From: Bog-793 sp963803025
GTDB taxonomy: Bacteria > Actinomycetota > Acidimicrobiia > Acidimicrobiales > Bog-793
Direction of reading: 5' to 3'
DNA length: 64,000 nt
NCBI GenBank assembly: GCA_963803025.1
Contig: CAWDKZ010000012.1
Location: forward strand, 62,001-126,000
This document shows positions 1 through 8,871 of this stretch, piece by piece. A model generated the notes under the pieces. It was given only the letters and a program-made list of their open reading frames with translations. It was not told the origin of the DNA and searched no databases. Made by a program: the position numbers and the translations under genes. Each line of letters begins with the position of its first letter. Within the stretch, counting starts at the first letter, position 1.

Positions 1-95
1 GGGCGCGGCTCGTGCGCGCCCGCCGGCTCGAGTGACGTCACGGCCAGCACCTTTCTATCGCGCCCGGCAACCCACGCCGGCAGCTGACGGACCGG

Positions 96-977
96 CTAGC
101 TCGTCGCGCCGTTGATGGCGGGTTTCGAGATCGCGCCCGACTCGATGCCCCACTTTTCGAGGATCTTGGTGTAGATGCCGTCAGACATCAGCACCTTCAC
201 CGCGTCAAGTACGGGCTTGTCCATGCCGTTCTTCGGCAGCGCGATCCCGTACGGAGCAGTCTCGAACGCCTCGCCGGACAGTTTGAACTGCCCCTTGGAC
301 TGGGCGACGATGTACGCCGCCACCTGCGAGTCGGCGAAACCGATCTGCTGACGGCCAGAAGAGACGGCGAGGTTGGCCTCGCTCTGGGTCCCATAGATCC
401 CGACGCTGACGTGACACTTCTTCGCCTGTGACTGGGCGTCGGATTGCTCGGTCGTGCCGAGCTCGACGGAGACCGAGTGGCCACAGAGTGACTTCAGGCC
501 GTCCAGCTTGAGCTTGCTGTTGGACGGCACATAGAAGGCTTCGCCAGCTTTGAAGTAGTCGACAAACGTGACCTGCTTCTCACGTGCTTTCGTGTCGGTG
601 AACGACGACATGCCGATGTCGTACCTCCCGGCGAGGATGCCCGTGATGATCGTCCCGAACTCCACGTTCTCGAACGTGACGTGCAACCCGAGCACCTCGG
701 CGATGGCGTTCGTCAGATCAACGTCCATGCCGACGAGCTCTCCGTTGGCAGCAACGAACTCATCGGGGGGGTAAGTCGCGTCCATGGCGACAGCGATCAC
801 CGCCTTGGCGCGCACCGAGGCGGGAACCTCTGCGGCGAGCGTCGGGGATTTCGGCGCCGTCGGGATCGTCGTCGCACCGCTGCTCGCCGCAGCTGTCGTC
901 GCGGTCGCTACAAGACAAACTGCAGATAGGAGCGTCGCGCCAAGTGGGAGCACACGACGGGTCGAAAAGAGCCGCAC
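96..977 (-). CDS. ABC transporter substrate-binding protein, amino-acid (family 3) type
   Basis: A secreted or lipid-free solute-binding protein of 293 aa that should capture a polar amino acid or related small molecule for an ABC importer. The N-terminus has a basic stretch (MRLFSTRRVLP), a hydrophobic core and an Ala-rich cleavage region near residues 30-35. The body has the family pattern: a Y-P-P-D-EF element near residue 70, then GxLVGMDVDL typical of the ligand-binding lobe, and the domain-crossing SVELGTT region. The GTG start at 977 is preceded by a strong GGAGGTGA ribosome site. No permease or ATPase gene lies beside it in the window, so partners must be upstream of position 1 or elsewhere. 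The ligand is not known. Confidence 0.85.
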   Translation of the reverse strand: MRLFSTRRVLPLGATLLSAVCLVATATTAAASSGATTIPTAPKSPTLAAEVPASVRAKAVIAVAMDATYPPDEFVAANGELVGMDVDLTNAIAEVLGLHVTFENVEFGTIITGILAGRYDIGMSSFTDTKAREKQVTFVDYFKAGEAFYVPSNSKLKLDGLKSLCGHSVSVELGTTEQSDAQSQAKKCHVSVGIYGTQSEANLAVSSGRQQIGFADSQVAAYIVAQSKGQFKLSGEAFETAPYGIALPKNGMDKPVLDAVKVLMSDGIYTKILEKWGIESGAISKPAINGATS

Positions 978-1379
978 AGTTCACCTCCATGGGGTTGAAA
1001 TCGAACATTAATACCACGGCAATGTTCGAGACCCGAAGCCGAGCGCGACCCCACACCTTGCCGTTCGCCTGGATCCGAGGGTGGAACCGACCGACGGTTC
1101 ATCGCGCGCGGACGACGTCCCGCGAGCGACCGACCGTCGCCGGGGACTCGCACTTGGGAGCTGGCCCCTCAGCTCGGTGCCCGATGGGATCACCTGATGG
1201 GCTAGGGCAGGAACAGGTACTCGGCGTTCGGCGCGACGCCACGCCCGGTCGTTTGACTGTCCCGCGCCGGGCGAGAGTAGTGGCTCCCCGGATCGCGCCC
1301 GGAGCAGGCGCGCGCTCACGCGCGCCGCTCCCATGGCGCAATTCGATGAACCGGCGACGCACGAAGCGTCGTCGGCGTG
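978..1379. other. intergenic region, upstream of the binding-protein gene
   Basis: About 400 bases between the start of the minus-strand binding protein and the 3' end of the next minus-strand gene. Positions 1005-1025 are locally AT-rich (TATTAAT on the minus strand) and may hold the -10 region for the binding-protein gene. I see no conserved reading frame, hairpin or RNA in the rest. Confidence 0.4.
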
Positions 1380-1817
1380 CTACGCGGTCTTCTTGGCCTG
1401 GAGTCCCTTGACGAACGGCATCACGTACGGGGCGACCGCGACAATCGCGGCGATGAGGCCGACAAAGGCCCCGAAGCGCCACCCCGAGGCCGCCGGCTTG
1501 ACGAGGAATGCAATCAGCACGAGAAGGAAGTTGATCGCTGTCGCGACGAACAAGAGCGTCTCGTGCGGGACCGGCACCTTGAACGGCATCTCCTCGAACA
1601 GCGCGCGAACCACCAGATAGATGAGGATGGCGAGGCAGAGGATCAAGTCGATGTAGAGGTACCCATGTGCCGACAGTCCGGAAGCGTTAAAGCTGTAGGG
1701 GCCTACGCTCCAACCGAACCACGACAGAAACAGCGATATGAACAGCACCAAGGTGGCGACCCCGACAATGCGGTCGTTCTTGGTCCATCGAGCGGCATCG
1801 AATTTGGCTTCGGCCAT
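1380..1817 (-). CDS. small membrane protein of unknown function
   Basis: A 145-aa protein that I do not recognise. It has four hydrophobic segments, roughly at residues 18-38, 52-70, 86-105 and 113-133, joined by short loops, and ends in a basic tail (GLQAKKTA). The N-terminus is soluble and charged. This fits a four-pass integral membrane protein. It stands alone on the minus strand and the downstream neighbour is the binding protein about 400 bp away. No catalytic or binding motif is visible. Confidence 0.7.
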   Translation of the reverse strand: MAEAKFDAARWTKNDRIVGVATLVLFISLFLSWFGWSVGPYSFNASGLSAHGYLYIDLILCLAILIYLVVRALFEEMPFKVPVPHETLLFVATAINFLLVLIAFLVKPAASGWRFGAFVGLIAAIVAVAPYVMPFVKGLQAKKTA

Positions 1818-2132
1818 CGGGCCCCCTTAGTTGTCAGACGACCAATCCCCGCGCACTCCTTGCACCGGGCGTGTCCGAACGGTACACGCGATCGAAGCTG
1901 ACGCGCCGGGATTCCGGGGCCCGCCTGACCCCGCCGGTGAACCGGGCGCCGCCCTCTCGACCGCCCCGTCGCCGTCGAGCAAGCCGACCTCCGTCCGACC
2001 CCGTCATCCACGGCCGGCCGGTTGGGGCGCGGTGCAAATTGGCAGGTGGCGGCCGGTCCACCGGATCGTCTCTTGCGCACGACGATCGAACAGGTGTTCG
2101 ATAGCGCGCGACATGACCGAAAGGAGTCGGCG
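1818..2132. other. divergent intergenic region
   Basis: Spacer between the start of the minus-strand membrane protein and the plus-strand 74-aa gene, so it should hold promoters for both. It is GC-rich throughout. I can name no clear -35/-10 pair or operator. Confidence 0.35.
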
Positions 2133-2357
2133 ATGGGCGTGATGCGCATCTTGGACAGCAGAGGCGACACCGAGGTTCTCTGGGACGTGAGCGACGACGA
2201 GGCGCTCGCCAAGGCGGCGCACCTGTTCGACGAGCTCGCCACCAACGGCAAGATCGCGTTCGAACGAAACGCATCGGAGAGAGCGGCCGCGCGAGTCGAG
2301 GCGTTCAATCCGGGCGCGGACGAGATCATCTGGGTGCGTCCCATTCAAGGCGGATGA
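2133..2357 (+). CDS. small hypothetical protein (74 aa)
   Basis: A short protein beginning MGVMRILDSRGDTEV. The ATG at 2133 is preferred over an upstream start at 2022 because AAGGAG sits 6 bases in front of it. The sequence has alternating charged and hydrophobic residues, suggesting an alpha/beta fold that could bind a partner: a DDEALAKAAHLFDEL helix, then a strand with KIAFERN. No named family is recognised. Its stop is one base short of the next start (TTG 2359), so the two genes are probably co-transcribed. Confidence 0.6.
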   Translation: MGVMRILDSRGDTEVLWDVSDDEALAKAAHLFDELATNGKIAFERNASERAAARVEAFNPGADEIIWVRPIQGG

Positions 2358-2358
2358 C

Positions 2359-2976
2359 TTGCCTTCGTTGCGCCCGGTGGAGGAGCTGCCCGGAAGCGGT
2401 CTCCTCGTCGAGGTCGTCGGTGGCGACCACGACGGGGAGCTCCTCGTCCTCGTCTCCGAACGCAAAGGGGCGCGTTGCCGCCGGGCGGCCGATCTCGTCG
2501 GTCCGTGCGAGATCGGCGACGAGCTGCGGGCGACTCTGGCGCTCACCGAAAGGGATCGCGCGCTGCCGCCGCGCGTCGTCGTGCCGAGATCCCGAAGCGG
2601 GCGCGCGCCACGACCAGACCGGCCGTCGCGTGCGCGTTCCACGTCGAGCCGTCTCGCGGCGCGGTGGCTCCTCGAGTCGTTGCTCGACGAACGCCAGCTC
2701 GCGTCCTGGCGCGACCGCGGTCACTTCGAAGTGCAGCTCGCCGACGGGACGGTCGAGCTCGGCGATCTCTACAACTTGCGCTACCGCCGCGACGACGGTT
2801 CCGAGTTCGCGCTCTGTGTCGTGCCGCGCTCGCACTCGACGCTGCCGATCGACGACATCTGGACCAACTTGCTGCTCGTACTGCGCGCCGACCCTGACGA
2901 GTTCTTCCGTGTCGCCAACTGGCGCCGATACGGCTCAGGCGATGGGCTCCATCCGGGGCCGGTGCCCCGACGCTGA
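2359..2976 (+). CDS. hypothetical protein (205 aa)
   Basis: Unknown protein that starts with TTG immediately after the previous stop, consistent with translational coupling. The first half has short beta-strand-like runs (GLLVEVVGGDHDGELLVLV), the middle is Arg-rich, and the C-terminal half (FEVQLADGTVELGDLYNLRYRR then LCVVPRSH) looks like a compact alpha/beta domain. The acidic and aromatic pattern near IDDIWTNLLLVLRADPDEFF appears truly coding. No family assigned. Confidence 0.55.
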   Translation: MPSLRPVEELPGSGLLVEVVGGDHDGELLVLVSERKGARCRRAADLVGPCEIGDELRATLALTERDRALPPRVVVPRSRSGRAPRPDRPSRARSTSSRLAARWLLESLLDERQLASWRDRGHFEVQLADGTVELGDLYNLRYRRDDGSEFALCVVPRSHSTLPIDDIWTNLLLVLRADPDEFFRVANWRRYGSGDGLHPGPVPRR

Positions 2977-3068
2977 CCACGAGGCGCCGGTTCGGGAGAA
3001 TCCCGCGTGAGCACGCCGCCCCACGCGGCCAGATCGAGCCGATCCCCGCCCGAAAGGATCCCGCGCGG

Positions 3069-3431
3069 TCACCGTCCGCGCACCCGGTCGAGTCGGCGAC
3101 GGTCCCTCTTCGTCGGGCGTCCGCTCGCCGGGTCCCGAACGAACGTCGCCGGTTCGATGACCCCCGGCGCTGGGGCCGGCGTGTGGTCGACGAAGCACGA
3201 CGCCGCGATCGGTGCCCCGACCCGCTTGTCGATCACCTGGGTGACCTCGAGGATCCGCTCGAGTCCCTGGGCGCGCGCCGCGACGTGATCGCCCACCTTG
3301 ACGCTGGCGGCCGGCTTCGCCCGCGTGCCGTTCAGCCGCACGTGCCCGCCGCGGCACGCCTCTGTCGCCGCGGTGCGGGACTTGAAGATCCGCACCGCCC
3401 AGAGCCAGCGGTCCAGTCTCGTCGACTCCAC
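3069..3431 (-). CDS. hslR: S4-domain RNA-binding protein, Hsp15-like
   Basis: A roughly 120-aa protein whose first 60 residues form an S4 RNA-binding domain: ESTRLDRWLWAVRIFKSR, then TAATEACRGGHVRLNG and a KVGDHV turn. This matches the ribosome-associated heat-shock protein Hsp15, which binds free 50S subunits carrying nascent chains and helps recycle them. The basic C-terminal tail (RPTKRDRRRLDRVRGR) is usual for the family. Start is uncertain: GTG 3431 gives the conserved N-terminus, and an upstream GTG at 3452 adds seven residues. Actinobacterial homologues are often annotated simply as RNA-binding S4 proteins. Confidence 0.85.
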   Translation of the reverse strand: MESTRLDRWLWAVRIFKSRTAATEACRGGHVRLNGTRAKPAASVKVGDHVAARAQGLERILEVTQVIDKRVGAPIAASCFVDHTPAPAPGVIEPATFVRDPASGRPTKRDRRRLDRVRGR

Positions 3432-3657
3432 ACGCGCATCGTTGCACGGCACGGCGAAGCGATGGGCGCCCAGGCGAACGGTTCGGCGGGTCGCCCACCC
3501 CGGAAGCCGTGGCCCGGACTCGACTCCCGCGCCCGACCCCCGTCGGCCGCCGAGCGCGGGAAGGGGACGCGACGACGTCGACGTGGCGACACAGACAGAT
3601 CCGCGGCGGAGGAGCCTTCGCCGTGCTGCATGATGGACGGGTCGTTCCTGTGAGGTG

Positions 3658-4416
3658 ATGGTGAGAATCGCGGCGGTTCAGTGCGACATCGTCTGGGAGG
3701 ACGCCCCGGCCAATTATGGGCGCGTCGCGGAGCGCATCGCCGCGGCAGCCGACGAAGGCGCGCGGCTCGTGCTGCTGCCCGAGATGTTCGCGACGGGTTT
3801 CTCCCTGTCGACGGAGCGCATCGCCGAAGCCGAGGACGGTCCGACCGCGAGCTTCCTGTGCGCCCAGGCAGCCGCGAACAACGCCTGGGTCGCAGGCTCG
3901 TTCGCGTGCCGGATCGGGCGGTCCCCCAAGCCGACGAATCGTTTCCTTGTCGCCGCGCCCGACGGGAGGACCGCCGTCTACGACAAGGTGCACCCGTTCA
4001 CCCCCGGCGGCGAAGCGGACCACTACGCCGCCGGCGACCGGTTCGTCACCATCGAGATCGAAGACCTGCGGGTGACGCCGTTCGTCTGCTACGACCTCAG
4101 GTTCGCCGACTGGTTCTGGCGGGCCGCGACCGGGACCGACTGCTACGTCGTCGTCGCGAACTGGCCAGCTGAGCGCCAGACCCACTGGGCGGGCCTGCTC
4201 CGAGCACGTGCCATCGAGAACGAGGCCTACGTGGTCGGCGTGAACCGCGTGGGGAACGGGGGTGGCACCGCATACGCCGGACGAAGCGTCGCCTTCGAAC
4301 CTTTCGGGGACCTCGTGGCCGAAGCCGGGTTCGGCGAAGAGATCCTCACCTTCGAGATCGACCCGGATCTGGTCGCTAGGGTCCGGTCCCGCTTTCCGTT
4401 CCTCAAAGACAGGTAG
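3658..4416 (+). CDS. carbon-nitrogen hydrolase (nitrilase superfamily, omega-amidase-like)
   Basis: A 252-aa enzyme of the nitrilase superfamily. The Glu-Lys-Cys triad is visible: Glu about 42 in LLPEMFATGFS, Lys about 110 in VYDKVHPF, and Cys about 144 in FVCYDLRF. Length and motif spacing match omega-amidase (YafV/Nit2 type), which hydrolyses alpha-keto-glutaramate and similar amides to the keto acid and ammonia; other amide substrates are possible. It is cytosolic, with no signal peptide. GTG 3655 and GTG 3661 are alternative starts around the chosen ATG. The next gene begins 4-6 bases after its stop and probably shares the transcript. Confidence 0.85.
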   Translation: MVRIAAVQCDIVWEDAPANYGRVAERIAAAADEGARLVLLPEMFATGFSLSTERIAEAEDGPTASFLCAQAAANNAWVAGSFACRIGRSPKPTNRFLVAAPDGRTAVYDKVHPFTPGGEADHYAAGDRFVTIEIEDLRVTPFVCYDLRFADWFWRAATGTDCYVVVANWPAERQTHWAGLLRARAIENEAYVVGVNRVGNGGGTAYAGRSVAFEPFGDLVAEAGFGEEILTFEIDPDLVARVRSRFPFLKDR

Positions 4417-4422
4417 GTGAGC

Positions 4423-4803
4423 ATGAACACTCGTCGGCGCTTTGCCATCAAATACGGCCTGTTTAGGCCGCTCATGTCCGTGATGGGCCTCGGTCCTCGC
4501 TTCTCGCGTGCCGAGATCGGCGACGACCGCCTGATCGTGAAGATGGGTTGGGCATTCAGCGCTGACCTCCCCCGATCGGCGATCCAGTCGGCCGAGCAAA
4601 CCCAGGGGTTGGTCGGGGGGATCGGTGTGCACGGATGGAGCGGCCGCTGGCTCGTCAACGGCGCCGCCTCGGGTCTGGTGATGATCCGATTCGAGCCCCG
4701 TCCACGGGCCTGGGTCATGGGCTTCCCGGTCAAGCTCGTTTCCTTGCGCCTAAGCCTCGAGGAACCCGAACAGTTCGTGCTCGCGATCGCACCGGCTCCC
4801 TAG
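4423..4803 (+). CDS. hypothetical protein, possible PH-like/DUF domain
   Basis: A 126-aa protein with an N-terminal basic segment and a run of short strands (FSRAEIGDDRLIVKMG, FSADLPRSAIQSAEQ, LVMIRFEPRP) that resembles a small beta-rich PH-like fold. This is a structural guess from pattern only. The ATG at 4423 has AGGTGA close in front; a GTG at 4417 adjoins the preceding stop. It directly follows the amidase gene. Function unknown. Confidence 0.6.
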   Translation: MNTRRRFAIKYGLFRPLMSVMGLGPRFSRAEIGDDRLIVKMGWAFSADLPRSAIQSAEQTQGLVGGIGVHGWSGRWLVNGAASGLVMIRFEPRPRAWVMGFPVKLVSLRLSLEEPEQFVLAIAPAP

Positions 4804-4962
4804 CGCGCGTCCACTGTCAGCGCAACCAGGTTCTCGGCCTGCGACGGCGGATGGTCGGACGACTCACCAAGCTCCCGCGTCGGCGAACAGGACACGCGGC
4901 GGCGAGCGCCGTGAGCGAGGGCCTGTCTCGACGACCACGCGCAGGTCCGGACAGAATCTGGC

Positions 4963-5805
4963 ATGGCGTGGCACCTCACCGACTCGATCGAGATCTACGC
5001 CGAGCACGTCTGGGACCTGCTCTCCGTTCGGGCCGACCTCAACACGCTCGCGCTGACCCAGATCGCGAGCGCCGATGCGGACAAACTCTGGGCGGGCGAT
5101 GAACCCACCTTCGCCTGGTGGAGCCACGCCGGCCGCACCCTCGGAGCCGTCTCGCTAACGCCGCCGTACGAGATGCTCTTGAACGTCGTGCCGGACGAGG
5201 CGCTCGAAGATCTCGTGACCGCGCTGCGCCGCAACGGGATCGCGGTTCCCGGCGTCGACGGCGTGCCGGACACGGCTGTCCGCTTCGCCGAGCTGTGGAC
5301 CGCCGGCACGTCCCAACCGACCGTGCTGACGCGGCGGCTTCGTCTCTACAGCACGGAACAGCCGGTGACCCCGGAACTGCCGGCGGCGGGTCGGGCGCGT
5401 CTCGCCGGCGACGACGAGTTCGAACTCATCGTCGGCTGGTACGGGGAGTTCGGCCGGGAGATGGGTGACCGGCCGGTCGGTGCGAGCCGGTTCGTGCGCG
5501 AGCGGATCGACGCCGGTCTCGCCTGGCTGTGGGAGGACGAAGAGGGCGCTCCCGTCTCGCTCGCGGCGCGCCATCAGCCGGCCGCGGGAGTTTCCCGGGT
5601 CGGGCCCGTCTACACGCCCCCCGAGCACCGGCGGCACGGATTCGGCGCCGCGGTCACCGCCGCCTGCACCCGGCACACGCTCGCCACCGACTCGACGACC
5701 GCGGTCCTGTTCACCGACGTCGCCAATCCGACCTCGAACGCCATCTATCAGCGGATCGGCTACCGACCACTCGAAGATCGGGTGGTGCTGAGCTTCGCGC
5801 CGTGA
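4963..5805 (+). CDS. GNAT-family N-acetyltransferase
   Basis: A 280-aa protein whose C-terminal half is a GNAT domain that transfers an acetyl group from acetyl-CoA to an amine. The pyrophosphate-binding loop is at GPVYTPPEHRRHGFGAAV, followed by the AnAIYQRIGYRPLED motif of the final helix and strand. The N-terminal 110 residues are weakly conserved, as in two-domain GNAT proteins where the first half binds the acceptor. Acceptor unknown. It is a monocistronic gene with about 160 bp before it. Confidence 0.85.
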   Translation: MAWHLTDSIEIYAEHVWDLLSVRADLNTLALTQIASADADKLWAGDEPTFAWWSHAGRTLGAVSLTPPYEMLLNVVPDEALEDLVTALRRNGIAVPGVDGVPDTAVRFAELWTAGTSQPTVLTRRLRLYSTEQPVTPELPAAGRARLAGDDEFELIVGWYGEFGREMGDRPVGASRFVRERIDAGLAWLWEDEEGAPVSLAARHQPAAGVSRVGPVYTPPEHRRHGFGAAVTAACTRHTLATDSTTAVLFTDVANPTSNAIYQRIGYRPLEDRVVLSFAP

Positions 5806-6276
5806 TCGTTCGCCACGGTCGACGGCTCCATGCGTCGCGGCATCCCGGGACCCTGTCCGCGCACCCCGGGCAGAACCGCCACGCAGTGAGCGGGGAGGGC
5901 CGAGGGGCGCGGGCCGGGCTCCGACGCTTGCGTCACCTGCTCGCCAGGGCGGCGCGTTCGCGCTGGCCCATGGAGGGGACTCCGTCGCCGGACCCCGAGG
6001 CTCGCCGCCGCGCAAGCGGAGGGCACCGTCCCCCAAACGCCACATCCGTGGCGCGCTCTCGGACGCGTTCCGGCGCGCCTCACGGGACGGCTGTCGAACT
6101 GCCGCTCCCCGGGTCGGTCACGTCCGCCCGCTGCCGGCGCGCGCTCGTCGTGAGTGCCAGTAACCCGGTGCGGTAGGGGGCACCCTGACCAGTGGCTGGG
6201 CGCAGCATGATGGCAGCGTGCCGAGCACCGTGACCATCGGGCCAGTCTTCGGCTTCGACCACCCCGGGCTGGCGAG
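5806..6276. other. intergenic region without a supported gene
   Basis: 470 bases of very GC-rich sequence between two plus-strand genes. Open frames here have no domain-like patterns and Arg/Pro-rich composition typical of non-coding frames. No clear terminator or promoter seen. Confidence 0.4.
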
Positions 6277-6915
6277 ATGAGTGCAGCTGCTGGCGGCACG
6301 AGCTCCAGGGCGGATCATTGGGACGACGCCTACCGCAATCGCGGGGTCACGGGCGTGAGTTGGTTCCAGTCCGAGCCTGAGTTGTCCTTGGAGTTGATCG
6401 ACCTTCTCGGGATCAGTCCGAGCACCGCAGTGGTCGATGTCGGTGGTGGGGCATCGTCGCTCGTCGACCGCCTGGTCAAGCGAGGTTTCACCGACATTTC
6501 GGTGTTGGACATCTCCGCTGCAGCCCTGGAGGCAGGCCACCGACGCGTCGGCGAATCGGCTCCCGTGCAGTGGCTGCACGAGGACCTCCTCGTCTGGCAA
6601 CCAGGGCGTCGCTTCGGCTTATGGCACGACCGAGCTGTCTTTCACTTCCTCACCGATGAGGTCGACCGCGAACGCTATCTGGCCGCGTTGGCCTCTGGGC
6701 TGGAGCCAGGCGGTGCCCTCGTGATGGCGACGTTTGCTGAGGACGGTCCTGAATTCTGCTCGGGACTGCCCGTCCTCCGGTACTCGTCGGAGGAACTGGT
6801 GGACGTTCTCGGCAGGGGATTTCGCGCTGTGGCCACACGTCGAGAGCTACACACCACTCCGAGTGGGGTAGTCCAGCCCTTCACCTGGTTGGCGGCTCGA
6901 TCCGCGTCGAACTGA
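6277..6915 (+). CDS. class I SAM-dependent methyltransferase
   Basis: A 212-aa methyltransferase. Motif I is AVVDVGGGASSLVDRL near residue 50, followed by the acidic loop VLDISAAAL and the motif LWHDRAVFHFLTD near residue 115. The N-terminal DHWDDAYRNRGVTGVSWFQ is the signature of the thiopurine/tellurite-type (TehB-like) small methyltransferases found in many bacteria. Substrate unknown; metalloid or thiol detoxification is one possibility. ATG at 6277 follows a short purine-rich stretch (GGCGAGATGA region). Confidence 0.85.
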   Translation: MSAAAGGTSSRADHWDDAYRNRGVTGVSWFQSEPELSLELIDLLGISPSTAVVDVGGGASSLVDRLVKRGFTDISVLDISAAALEAGHRRVGESAPVQWLHEDLLVWQPGRRFGLWHDRAVFHFLTDEVDRERYLAALASGLEPGGALVMATFAEDGPEFCSGLPVLRYSSEELVDVLGRGFRAVATRRELHTTPSGVVQPFTWLAARSASN

Positions 6916-7184
6916 TTCCGTCAGACATCGCGGACGTCTGATTCCCGAACCGGGACCGGAGCAGAAACAGGGTGATCCGTGCCTGCCCGCCCCGCCGTGC
7001 GGCACGACAGCCGACCGCTGCGACTGCCGGACTATTGTCTCTCGGGTCGCGCGTGGGCGACGGGCGTGCCGGGAAGCCTGGTCGGCAAAGAGAGGACCGA
7101 CCAAGTGACCGTCGCCAGCCGTCGAGCGTGCCGGGGCCGTGCCGTCGCGCGTGCGCTGCCTCACGCCTCTTCGCACCCGTTCCG

Positions 7185-8639
7185 ATGACCGGGCCCGAGC
7201 GCGCCGCCGCGGCGCCCGGCGAGGTGCGGGCGCGCCGCCGGCAAGGCCGGCTGCCGAGCTGGCGCTGGGAGGCACTCCGCACCACCTTCTGGCTCGTGCC
7301 GACCGTCCTCGTGCTCGTCGCCGGTCTCCTGTTCTTCGCCACGTTCGAGATCGACTGGGCCGTCTACCACAGGCACCTGTCCCTGCCGTTCTGGATCGCG
7401 GCAGGCGGTGCGGACGCGGGTCGCGAGGTGCTCATCGGGATCGCTGCGGCCGTCATCACCGTCGTCGGCGTCGTGTTCTCGGTCACGATCGTGGCCCTCA
7501 CGCTCGCGTCGCAGCAGTTCGGGCCGCGCATGATGCGGAACTTCGTCCGTGACGTCGGCAACCAGGTCACGCTCGGGGTCTTCGTCGCCACGTTCGTCTA
7601 TTCGATCCTGACGCTCGTCGCGATCACGAACGAACCCCACGGCACGTTCGTCCCGCATCTCTCGATCGCCGTCTCCGAGGCGCTCGTGCTGGTCGACCTC
7701 GCGGTGCTGATCTACTTCATCCACCACATCGCGAAGTCCATCCAGCTGCCCGAGGTCATCGCCGGCATCGCCCGGGATCTCGTGGGCGCGATCGACGCGG
7801 AGTTCCCCGAGCACGCGCCGGCGGAGCGTCCCGCGCCGGACCGAAGCGGGAAACCCTTGACGGAGCTTTTGCGCCTCGTCGACGAGCAGGGTGCACCGGT
7901 CGCAGCCGGGGTGAGCGGCTACCTGCAGTTCGTCGGTTACGCGCAGCTCGTCGAGATCGCGACCCGGACCGACTCGGTCATCCGCCTCGAGCACCGCCCC
8001 GGCCACTTCATCGTGGCCGGCCGGCCGCTCGCGATGGTCTGGCCCCGCGAGGCCGCGGGCCGTGTCGCGATCGCGCTCGCCAAAGCACACGTCACCGGAC
8101 CGCACCGCACGCTGATGCAGGACCCGGTGTTCGCGATCGACCAGCTCGTCGAGATCGCGATCCGCGCGCTCTCGCCCGCGGTCAACGACACGTTCACGGC
8201 GCTCACCTGCATCGACTGGCTCACCGCGGGACTCAGCCGCGTCTCGACCCGGGCCCTCGCCGAGGGCGTCTACCGCGACCGCGAGGGACACATCCGCCTC
8301 GTCGAGACCGACCCGTCCTACGCCCAGATGGTCAACCGGGCCTTCGACAAGGTCCGCCAAGCAGCACGCGGCATGCCGGCGGTGATCATCCGCCTGATCG
8401 ACGCGCTCGCCACGATCGGGGACGAGACGAACGCACCCGAGCAGCGTCGGGTGCTCCTGCGCCAAGCGGAGGCGATCCTCCGCAGCGCCGAGGAGTCCGT
8501 GTCCGAGCCGAACGACCGAGAGGAGATCGGGGCCCGCTACCGGCGGCTGCTCCGCAAGGCGGCGGCGCGCGACGCGTCCTCGAATCCGGCGCCCGACCGG
8601 GGCGAACCCGGGCACGGGATCCTCGGGCCTGCGGTCTGA
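7185..8639 (+). CDS. DUF2254 family predicted membrane protein
   Basis: A 484-aa membrane protein of the DUF2254 family. Four hydrophobic segments occupy the N-terminal part, about residues 28-48, 75-100, 130-150 and 160-180, with the family motif LASQQFGPRMMRNF after the second. The C-terminal 300 residues are soluble and contain the conserved RALSPAVNDTFTALTCIDWL region. Function of the family is not established. ATG 7185 is chosen because the upstream extension (from 6972) is Arg/Pro-rich and not family-like. Confidence 0.85.
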   Translation: MTGPERAAAAPGEVRARRRQGRLPSWRWEALRTTFWLVPTVLVLVAGLLFFATFEIDWAVYHRHLSLPFWIAAGGADAGREVLIGIAAAVITVVGVVFSVTIVALTLASQQFGPRMMRNFVRDVGNQVTLGVFVATFVYSILTLVAITNEPHGTFVPHLSIAVSEALVLVDLAVLIYFIHHIAKSIQLPEVIAGIARDLVGAIDAEFPEHAPAERPAPDRSGKPLTELLRLVDEQGAPVAAGVSGYLQFVGYAQLVEIATRTDSVIRLEHRPGHFIVAGRPLAMVWPREAAGRVAIALAKAHVTGPHRTLMQDPVFAIDQLVEIAIRALSPAVNDTFTALTCIDWLTAGLSRVSTRALAEGVYRDREGHIRLVETDPSYAQMVNRAFDKVRQAARGMPAVIIRLIDALATIGDETNAPEQRRVLLRQAEAILRSAEESVSEPNDREEIGARYRRLLRKAAARDASSNPAPDRGEPGHGILGPAV

Positions 8640-8871
8640 CCCCGTGGACGGCCGAGCGCGCCAAAGCACGATGCAGGTGGGCGACGGAGCCCGGATCCGC
8701 GGGTCGTCTCCCCCCTCGTCGGGCCTGACCGCCCGCCGCCGCGTGGCGCGGTGCCGCCCGGCCTTGCCGATCCGATCCCGGTGAGACGCCCGTGTGCTTG
8801 TCACGGCACGCGTGGCACCACTAGCTTGCATCGCTAATGTCAGCGGGCAGCTAGCAACGGTGGGAGGGGCG